A stretch of DNA of 64,000 bases from Gonocerus acuteangulatus (Eukaryota > Arthropoda > Insecta > Hemiptera > Coreidae), in contig OX328123.1 of the NCBI GenBank assembly GCA_946811695.1, positions 41,573,335-41,637,334 on the forward strand, given 5' to 3'. This document shows positions 55,601 through 64,000 of the stretch, piece by piece. Each line of letters starts with the position of its first letter. Within the stretch, counting starts at the first letter, position 1. The notes under the pieces were generated by a model that was given only the letters and a program-made list of their open reading frames with translations, made no database searches and was not told the DNA's origin. The translations under genes and the position numbers were made by a program.

Positions 55601-56278
55601 GAATTAGAAGGTATACACTCATCACTGACCAAAACAAATAACATAGAGGAAAGTGATATTATAATTTGTACTAATTCATTGAGTTCTTTACACTCTATGG
55701 AAAGCATTTACAACAACCATCCCATAATCACACAAATATACACCCAAATACACAGATTAAAACAACAAAACATTACAATGCTTTGGATACCGGGACATAA
55801 AGACATAGGCCTAAACACAGACGTGGACAACCACGCTAAAGAGGCTACATTTAAAGAAAACATTGAAATCAGACAACTAACTACACAGGACTTATGTAAC
55901 ATAGCACATACACACATATTACAAGATTGGCTAAATCACTGGTTACGGACAGACAACAAATTGAGAGAAATTAAAAACTCAATCAAAGTCTGGCATGATA
56001 ATGATTTGTCTTTAAATAGAAGAGACCAAGTTGTCCTGACCAGGCTAAGAATTGGACACTCACTTATAACACATTCATACTTAATGGAAAAACAAGACAG
56101 ACCCGTTTGCTCACTGTGTAATGTTGCCCTGACAATAAAACACATACTGACAGACTGCAGAAGACGAGACAATTTACTCATGTCACACGACTTACACACA
56201 TTACTTGCAGAAGGTAGCCCACACATCAACAATATATTACATTACTTAAAGAACAATAATTTATACAAAAAAATCTAG
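52667..56278 (+). pseudogene. LINE ORF2: endonuclease, reverse transcriptase, RNase H, zinc motif; broken
   Basis: The ORF2 polyprotein nicks target DNA and primes cDNA on it. The start is ATG 52667 (MSILQWNINGL). The APE-type endonuclease has NINGL, IQESHL, MADANAL and, in another frame, GSDHFPI. RT shows KTSPGPDVITYDM, SYRPISLTNTLCKV, YQCGFRPGHST, SLDLEKAYDSVWR, GVPQGGVLS and the catalytic YADD near 54615. RNase H has FKDGSK and TAELEG, but TNSLSS in place of the usual TDS (codon 55673-55675). The end carries RLRIGHSLITHSYLM and CSLCNVALTIKHILTDC. Lesions are a frameshift at about 53110-53160, a TAG at 53617-53619 and a frameshift just after YADD (about 54620-54640). Confidence 0.9.
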
Positions 56279-56596
56279 CCAATCTCCCTTCTTTTCTTTG
56301 TGCTTTCGATTTTAATAGTTTACTTTAATAACCTATAGATCTGATTTAATTAAGCTAATGCACCTTATTTTAGTTATTTTGTGTATTATATTTTCATTGT
56401 AACTACAAATGAATTGTGGTTTATATTTGTATTTGTTATCTTTATTCATATGAAGATGTTTGTTTTGTCGCCTATATTGCGAAAACATTAATAAATAAAT
56501 AAATATTCATATGAATCTTGTGGTATATGCATGTATGTGTGTATATGTATGTATGTATGTGTATATATATGTATGTATGTACGTGTGTTTGTATAT

Positions 56597-56642
56597 ATGT
56601 ATATATATATGTGTGTGTGTATATTTATATGTGTATAATGTT

Positions 56643-56690
<48 letters not shown>

Positions 56691-56703
56691 CATATATATA
56701 TAT
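56597..56703. repeat. (TA)n/(TG)n microsatellite
   Basis: tatgta and gtgtgt variants (from about 56525) lead into a pure TA run at 56645-56685. Confidence 0.85.
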
Positions 56704-56759
56704 ATCTTATTTAAGTATAAAGTGTAAAAAAAATTGTATATATTTTATAATCTGTATTA

Positions 56760-57815
56760 GGGCTCATAGCCTAGTTGCGGAGCTCCTATAATGAAATAAA
56801 TATAAAAAATAAAATAACCTGAATAGAACATCCTACTGGATGCTGTTGATGGAAGAGTGCTCGTTGTTTTTGTGTACGAAGTAGTTTTGTACAACTTTCA
56901 TTATTATTGGAATTAAAATATTGGTATTATTGTTTGGATTGGTTCAAAAAATATAAGGAGAATGTTACCGTAGAGCATCAACGGATACGATACATCTCTA
57001 TTTATTTACACCACATGTAGTGTAATGTACCTCATCATTTTGCCATCCTTTACTGCATATAATATTTTTTTTATTTTATACTTCCAGTGCACTTTCAGTA
57101 AATGGTTGCATCCTCGTCTCTAGACCAACTATTTATCTATAATCTAAAATAAAAAGTCAAGTAAAGTTAAGATAAAAATTGTATAAAATAAAAAACAATA
57201 ACATAAGTACTGTTTTTATCTTTTTAACCTAAACTGATTATATCTTTAAGATGCCTATTTATTTTAGGTTATAGATTAGTTTGAATTTCTGTCTAAACGT
57301 AGTGGTGATTTGATATATCTTTATATTGCCCTGAAAGCGTGTGATAAAAATTGACTGTAAATTTACCTACATATAAGTTCTTTTGGTATATCTTATGGCC
57401 TAACGATAGACACACAACTGGTATACTCTTACCGACTTAATACATGTATGTCCTCAAACGCAATCAATATTTTCAAATAGGGCGACGAAACGTTCACACT
57501 ATACCAGAGAATAGAAAAAAGCCTAATTCCACTTCGCAACCCCACAAGTGAGAAGTGGAATAAATTTTGTAATTTTACATGGGATAGTAAATTTTTTTAT
57601 TGAAGGATGTACGACTTTACTGTTCTAGTTTTCTTAATAACTAATTTCATATGTTATAAAAGGCAACCCCCTAATGATCTAGTCGAGTATAACAGTAAAA
57701 AAAACTTCAAACAATTATGCTAACAAAGTTTACAAAATCATAACGAGTCCATCATTGAGTTTAAATATCGAATATCTCTGAATGATGTTATTAAATGTTG
57801 ACCCAATGTTTGTTT
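56760..57815. other. AT-rich spacer, no feature seen
   Basis: No ORF above noise and no shared repeat. Confidence 0.4.
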
Positions 57816-57819
57816 TATA

Positions 57820-57982
57820 TTGGGATCTGCCTGTTTCATTCAAGTTGTGTATGATAATGTAAAATTTCAACTTGCTCTTTAGGGCATTTCTATAAAAATG
57901 AATTCGTTTTATAGAAATTTCCTAAAGAAAAAGTTGAAATTTCACATTATTACACACAATTTGCATGATACAGACAGATCCC
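57820..57982. repeat. Foldback with ~77-bp arms
   Basis: Arms 57820-57896 and 57906-57982 are about 85-90% complementary (ttgggatctgcctgt...ctataaaa and its complement) around atgaattcg. It is an old MITE or hairpin remnant. Confidence 0.75.
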
Positions 57983-57989
57983 AATGTTC

Positions 57990-59070
57990 ATTCAGGCATT
58001 TCGGCTTGACACAGCGCGTCACCTCTTAAATGCTCTTCAACGAATTGACACGGAATAAGTACTTTGAGTAATTGTAAAATGTATATAACAAAGTATCTAA
58101 TGAGTACACGTGATGAGGCCTAGTGGCTGTTAGTCTGGACTTTTTGTTTCGAACTTTTTTTCGATCATCTAATTTGGGCTAATGAAAAAAATTTATATTT
58201 CGCTTATGATCTAGTATTTAAAATCATTTGCCAAAAGATTAATTGCGTGCAACTTCCAATGCGTCGAATTGTTCTGAAAACGTAACCATTCAGTGTGTCG
58301 ATATATTCCATTAAGATTTATCTGCCAACAGCCCTATTGTGCCGACTGTTAGGCAGAAATGAAGAAAATAAACTAAATATTATCTCACACAATTAGTGCA
58401 TTGAGAGATACACTAAGAGATATGTCGTTGTGAAAGGAGCTCGTGCGAGTTTTTGCCCATTTACACAAAGGACTCCATAGTAGGGTTGCTCGGCGAGTAC
58501 AGGCCCCGAGCAGTCTACCTCGGCTCAAGCATTCCTTTTATCTCATTCTGAAGGCATTCTTCCATCAGAGAACCTTTATAGTTGCAGTCTTTTAACAAGT
58601 CTCAACTCGTTAGTTAGCCGGTGTCATTCACCTGGAAAACTCCTTCTTCATTCCATCTACCAATTAAAAATTCTATTAGTCATCACATTCTTCCCTGTAG
58701 TAGAGAAAGGTCGTTATGACTGATTCCTCAGAAGTACATTGAAAAGGGTTCTAATTGTCTTTCAGCAAGGAACAGCTGTACACATTTCAGTTGGGACCAA
58801 TTAGAGGAATCTCTCTGTAGCCTTCAGAAGCTTCATTTTCCTTTTCAGAGTGATTCATTAATTTACCAAATACACGGCCGGTGAAATAACCGGTTTCCTC
58901 TCTCTTAGACCTCTAGTAGTTCTTCAGAAGTGTTTTCCTTTTGCTCATCAGGACTTTGATGTTTCAAAAATTATTTACGAAATTGCAGTGTATTATTTTT
59001 TTATTTTTGCACTTTCCAAAGCAATCCAGCTATTGAAGTTGCACTCATGACCGAATTGTCACGAAACGTA
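57990..59070. other. Spacer, no feature seen
   Basis: No ORF above noise and no shared repeat. Confidence 0.4.
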
Positions 59071-59459
59071 GTATACAAAGTGTATCGCTAGTTAATGGCA
59101 ATATTGCATGGAGTAAAACTAGACAAAAAATGTAATTTAATACCACCAAGCATACATTTCTAACTCTCTTCGTTTCAGACATATACCGTTCTAAAGGTTC
59201 TTCGGAGAAACCCGTGATTTTTGTACTACAACTCTGATTTCATCTGCTTGTGCATATTTTTTCAACAATTCATTAAATGTTTAAAATCAGCATTAAATTT
59301 TTAAAATTCAGACCTTAATATCATTTCCAAATGTAGAAATTAAGAAAAGCTTCTGATTAGCGACAACGTTTCGAAAATCTCTACTCTTCCAAAAAAAGAA
59401 TTCTGCAGACTGCCGAACCTCACAAAAGTTGTAGAAGACTGATATGAGTATATTAGTAA

Positions 59460-60035
59460 TTTGGATACGGAGTAAACCCCCCCCCCTCCAAACCAACTGA
59501 TTTAGTTTATTTTTGCAACACATTTTTATCTGTACATTACCACTACGAATACTGATTTTCACCGAAATATAACAAAAATTACGGCTGGTAGTGGCGAATT
59601 GGTATTGTGGGTCCGGAGTAACACCCCCTCCTAATGATTCGATTTAGTTTATTTTTCAACCCATTTTTCCCTGTAGAATACCACTAAGAATACTTAGTTT
59701 CGTTGAAATATAACAAAAATTACTTCTGGCATGGTCAAATTAGTGTTTTGGGTCGGGGTACCCCCCCCCCCCCCTCCGTTTGACCGATTTTGTCGTTTAC
59801 GAACTCGTTCAATCGTTTGCTAATTGAACAATATACCAAGTTTCGTGACGAAAAAACAAAAACTCTGGCCGCTATTGTGTTAACAGACACAATATATACA
59901 CACTACATATATATATATATAAATTTTGACGGGGTCATTTTCGGTCTCCACTAAGTAGGATCGATAAAGATTCGAAGAAATTTTTCAAAAATTCCGTCAT
60001 GAGTGCAACCTCAATAGCTACTTTCCTTCGGAGGT
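59460..60035 (-). mobile_element. Family B element, copy 2 (inverted), with family A-like 3' block
   Basis: Three ~145-bp units (59460-59830) with C runs replacing the G runs of copy 1, then cgtgacgaaaaaacaaaaac, ctggccgctattgtgttaac, a TA run and aaattttgacggggtcattt. The last part, tcattttcggtctcc then ccgtcatgagtgcaacctca, matches the family A 3' block (tcattttcggtctct, gcgtcatgagatcaacctta). Families A and B are therefore related. Confidence 0.75.
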
Positions 60036-60075
60036 TCAGCAGTCTGCAGGATTTATTTTGGTACAGTAGTGATTT

Positions 60076-60159
60076 ATTATTATTTATTTTGAGAGTACAC
60101 AACAAAGGCTATTTACTCTTAAAGTCTATGTGCGAACAAAGCTAAATGTTTCTTATACT
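60076..60159 (-). mobile_element. 84-bp LINE-tail insertion with 12-bp target duplication
   Basis: It is absent from the left arm of the foldback. It is flanked by perfect cagtagtgattt copies (60064-60075 and 60160-60171). On the minus strand it ends ctcaaaataaataataataa, a typical A-rich LINE 3' end, so it is a severely 5'-truncated retrocopy. Confidence 0.75.
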
Positions 60160-60514
60160 CAGTAGTGATTTTTGAAAAGTTGTCGCTAATGAGAAGCTTT
60201 TTATTAATTTATACTTTTGGGATTGATACTACGGTCTGAATGAGATAATCTTGAGGTAATTTAATGTGCATTACCCTTAAAGCAAATTTAATGCTGATTT
60301 TAGAAATGTAATGAATTGGAAAAAATGTGTACATGCAGAGAAAATCGGAGTTGTTTTAAAAAAAAACACGGGTTTTTCTAAAGAACCTCTAGAACGGGAT
60401 ATGCCTGGACGGAGTAAGATAAAAATGGTTGGTGGTTTTGAACTGCATTTTTTGTCTAGTTTCATCCCCTAAAGGTTGGTCATTAACTTGCGATACACCC
60501 TGTATATTATTCTC

Positions 60515-60735
60515 TTATTAAACGATTGAACGAGTTCGTTAATTATAAAAATCGGTCTATTTTTGATGAGTCTATAAAAATCGGTCAACTGGGAGAAGGG
60601 TTTACTCTGTGCCCAAAGTACTAATTTTCTATTCCGGCCGTAAGTTCTGATGTATTGCCACGAAACTCAGCATTCGTTATGGGTTTAAAAATACACTAAA
60701 TGGGTTCGTTAGGAGGGGTGGATTACTCCGGACTC
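60515..60735 (+). repeat. Family B fragment, copy 3
   Basis: gattgaacgagttcgttaat, ggtttactctgtgccca, gccacgaaactcagcattcg and attactccggactcaag give about 1.5 diverged units just outside the foldback. Confidence 0.65.
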
Positions 60736-60739
60736 AAGT

Positions 60740-61242
60740 TATATTAAGCAAATTATTCACAAATACAGTGTAAACTATCCATCTTCTGAGAAAGATGCTT
60801 AATTAAATAATACTTAAATGACGTAACAAGACTTATTCGATTTATATTCTTCAATGCTAAATAAAAACATCTGGGGGCTAATATGACTAACAACAAGCTG
60901 AAACAAATCTAACATACTGGCAGGATATCTGCATAAATAATAAATGTTAATTGCGTAGCAGTGAATAGGGCAGACAGGCACCAGTAATACGGAAATGTCA
61001 TTCAACTGCCTGCGTTAGAACGAACTGTGGGCCAGTACCGACTTACATACTGAAAAAGCCATCATACTGAAAGTATGATTACACATTTTTACATATTTGA
61101 TCAAATATGAATAGCATCCAATAATTCATTTATTTAAGAACTAAAGAATTTTACAGTCGATTTAATTTTTTTTCTTCTTATATTCTTTTCTAATTTCTGT
61201 TTCCTTATTTTTTTTATTACTACTATATTACTTATTTTGAGT

Positions 61243-61313
<71 letters not shown>

Positions 61314-64000
61314 GTATATGTATAAAACTATTGATATATTTTTTGTGTTACTTTATGTGCGTGGGACATTTATTATATCAATGAAAATCTCGCACAACAA
61401 AGTGTTAAGATGCCACTGACTCTGGAGCTTCGTTAAATAAAATAATGATTTTTGAACGGTACATTTTTAAAACTTTAATTTTGAATTTAATTCATTTAAG
61501 AAGTTATAATTACTTTAAGAACATCATTTATTCTAAAATAACAAATTGCATTGAAGGTTATATTTCCGAGTGTGGGTGTGAGTTTATTTTTCTTTTAATT
61601 ATTATGATTTTATAATTCTTTTGACTGAGGTTGATGGAATTATTATATTCTGATATAAGTACATTAAAATATCATTTTGTAATTGTACGTAGTGACTGCT
61701 AAGGTACTATTTAATAATACACAGAGGGGGACGAACAAAGGAAGCAGTGTTGGTAGATTGTTAGCTAGTTAATTTCATACAACAGTTTGTTTTGCATTTT
61801 AAAACCTTAAGGCAAAGAACAGAGAATCCTGTGACATTTTCAATAAACCTTTCATCAATATACAGCGTTTATGGAGAAATAGAGGAATATTCTATTTAAT
61901 GAACAGCACGTGTTCCTGTCCTTGAGTAGTGACAAGCTTTTTACATGTTTTCGAGCCCTATAATTATTATTATTAATTAACGTGATGAAGTTCTAATGGC
62001 AATTTTACAAAAAACTAAAGTCTGAAAATTTGAAATTTATTTTACTAATAAGCCACCCAGCACTAGTAGTTAGAGAAATTGGATGGCTTATGTGTAATAA
62101 AAACACAAACACAATATATATATATGGTACCAACCCACAGTGGGGTATTTGCCCTGAAATGCTGGCTAAAAGTCCATTTTGTAAAAGTTATCTGAGACGA
62201 AAAGTAATTACTGCTAAAGATAGTTGAATAGTTTCTGAACAACAAAGTCTACAGTTTTTAATAAGACTCTGACTTGTTTACTCTCCTCCGTAAATATTTA
62301 TCTCTGTAAAAAATTAATTCTTCTCGTGTTTGGAATTTTTATTGCAATTTTGGTTATGGATCACTCTGAAGCAGGTAAACGAGAGTACATTTATAGCTTT
62401 TTAGCAATAATTAGGTCATTCGTTAATTAGTTTGACCACATAAGAAAATATAAAATCTTTTGTCCTTTTTAACATCCAATTTGACGAAACTCGAAGGTTT
62501 TTGTTACACTTCCAAGCATTTCCAACCAGTTGTTTTTATATCAATATTTAAAGGAAGTATTCAGCTTTAAGAACATATAATCAGCGGATGTGCATTTCCA
62601 TGCCAGTTAATGTCATAGTTCACGAATGCATTTCATATATTTGTTGTTTTTCGGAGTCAAATGACAAGACAAAATGTATTTGACATCATGCGTGAAAAAA
62701 AAAAGATTTCTTTGTTAGAATATGACGCTTATTAAGAAAAACAAATAAATTAAATCATGCACATGTTTTCTCGTTTCAAATCATAGTTTAAATAAAAATG
62801 GATGGGCGACCATTTTATAGATTCGAAGACACCAGTGAGCGGAGTCGAAGATAAAAGTGAAAGGTTACATACTACTACAGATGGCAATAGAATTGCTGTA
62901 TGCTACAGAAATGCAATTCTGAAGGTAATTCTGTGATATATTAAAGGATATAACTAGCTCCCATCCCATGCAAATAAATACAAGGATCCTTATTCAAAAT
63001 TTACATTATTTTCTGAGAGATTTCAAGGAAGTGGTGTAAGTGTAGGTGTGTGTTTGTTTGTACGTGCGAGTGTATGGGTGAGTGTGTGTAGGCTTGTCTG
63101 CGCGTGTGTGTAATCTGTTAACATTTATAATAACTTCATAAAAATATACGTATTATACCAACAATTTTTTAAAACAATAAAGTCCTATTATTGCCTTAAA
63201 ACCCATTACTGGAATCATATATGACCAATTTTTCAGAGTATCTGATCAAAGAAAATGAATTAATTATCAGAAATATTTTTGGCCAAGAATATCAGTCCTG
63301 TACCCCACTGTGCAACCTAACGAAAAGGCATTATTAAATTAATCATAGGAATATGAAGGCTGGATGGTGCGAGGACCGGGATTGTATCTTATCGGTCACC
63401 GTTCTCCTATCAGTGGGGGTATGCTTTATCTGCTTTAGGGGGATATCAGCTAGAGGGGTCTAACTCCTGTAAGCCTCTCTCGTATAGTTTACAACTCTCT
63501 CTTTCTCTCTTTTCCGCTTCTTTTTATCTTTCCTTCGAAATTTTCTCTTTTATATTCGTTAAATTAGTATTAATTGACGGGCAGGAGAATGTTGCCATTT
63601 TTACTGGTTATTACCTTAAAGCCAAAGAAATTAAATTAACACGAATATCCTTTACAAATTACACGTTCCATGGAGTTGGAATGCTGCGGTATTTGTTGGA
63701 CCCAAACTTTTCCTAAGAACAATTTAATTTGAGCAACGTGAATTATCTGTTTTGAATCAATCAAATGTTTCTCTTTGTTGTTGTTTTTTTGCGATAAATG
63801 TTATATTAGCAATTCCCCTTCTCTGGAAATTTCTACTATTGCTTGCCATATTAATTAAATTAAATTAAATTATCAGTATCGTCTGTTTCAGAGAATATTC
63901 TATTTTTTTCGGGGTCTACAGCTCTCTATTATATTATAGGTTAAAATTTGTCGGGTATTAAAAATTGCATATTTCAAGCCATGTAAACTGAGCATATTAC
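60740..64000. other. AT-rich terminal stretch, no supported gene
   Basis: It contains a (TA)n run at 61251-61320 and otherwise unique-looking AT-rich sequence. ORFs such as 62030-62227 are short and unrecognised. Confidence 0.45.

Larger units (their letters stand above)
51134..56505 (+). mobile_element. I-type non-LTR retrotransposon, near full length, inactive
   Basis: ORF1 with zinc knuckles is followed by ORF2 with endonuclease, reverse transcriptase, RNase H and a C-terminal zinc motif, then a ~220-bp 3' UTR ending in aataaataaataaat. An RNase H domain and a TAA-type tail point to the I group of LINEs; the exact clade is uncertain. Both ORFs carry stops and frameshifts, detailed in the two entries below. 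No target duplication was found. Confidence 0.85.
59072..60506. mobile_element. Large foldback/TIR element with ~300-bp arms, hosting nested repeats
   Basis: The left arm (59072 to about 59440) and right arm (about 60040 to 60506) are diverged reverse complements along their length. Shared blocks are gtgtatcgctagttaatgg/gcgatacaccctgtata ends, cattttttgtctagttt, cacgggtttt, atttaatgctgatttt, ttgtcgctaat.agaagctt and ggttc.gcagtctgcag. Short TA flanks fit a TA target. The centre holds family B repeats, and the right arm carries a small insertion (60076-60159). No transposase is present. Confidence 0.75.

Overview
The window is AT-rich animal DNA, very probably an arthropod and most likely an insect. 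This rests on the mix of Ty3/Gypsy, I-type LINE, RTE-type LINE, Penelope, pogo-like and Merlin-like elements, a 5S rRNA-derived SINE, a tRNA-like SINE and many long (TA)n tracts. I found no convincing host protein-coding gene. Nearly everything recognisable is a mobile element or repeat, most of it decayed and nested, so the window reads as a repeat-rich intergenic or heterochromatic stretch.

Layout. 1-514: copy of a dispersed repeat with a (TA)n core and a terminal hairpin ('family A'). 1568-9019: a very young Ty3/Gypsy LTR retrotransposon on the minus strand, with near-identical 459/458 bp LTRs, a 4-bp target duplication, a tRNA-Leu-type primer site, gag, protease-RT-RNase H, integrase in a separate frame, and a fourth ORF with a C-terminal membrane segment. 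9.4-12.5 kb: minisatellites, a two-exon Merlin-like transposase fragment, an unrecognised ORF and a long foldback. 13.2-15.6 kb: two inverted family A copies and a hammerhead-like Penelope end. 15721-15921: 5S-derived SINE with target duplication. 16.8-18.4 kb: pogo-like DNA transposon inserted in a TA tract. 21.9-22.4 kb: transposase remnant. 23.1-25.7 kb: family A, then a 5'-truncated Penelope element with an inverted Penelope end behind it. 26.2 and 48.2 kb: two copies of a tRNA-like SINE. 27-40 kb: more family A copies, several perfect or near-perfect hairpins, 115-bp tandem repeats and an RTE-type LINE tail. 43.4-45.1 kb: LINE 3' fragment fused to tandem 'family B' repeats. 45.5-46.0 kb: long (TA)n/(GA)n. 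46.8-47.5 kb: transposase fragments in both orientations. 49.3-49.9 kb: terminal-inverted-repeat element with a central hairpin. 51.1-56.5 kb: near-full-length I-type LINE with both ORFs broken. 59.07-60.51 kb: a large foldback holding family B and a small LINE-tail insertion. The last 3.3 kb is featureless AT-rich sequence.

The Gypsy element is the only one that looks young and close to functional. The LINE, Penelope, pogo, Merlin and mariner-like pieces all carry stops, frameshifts or truncations. Family assignments rest on motifs read by eye in translations and on comparing repeats within the window; no database search was possible.
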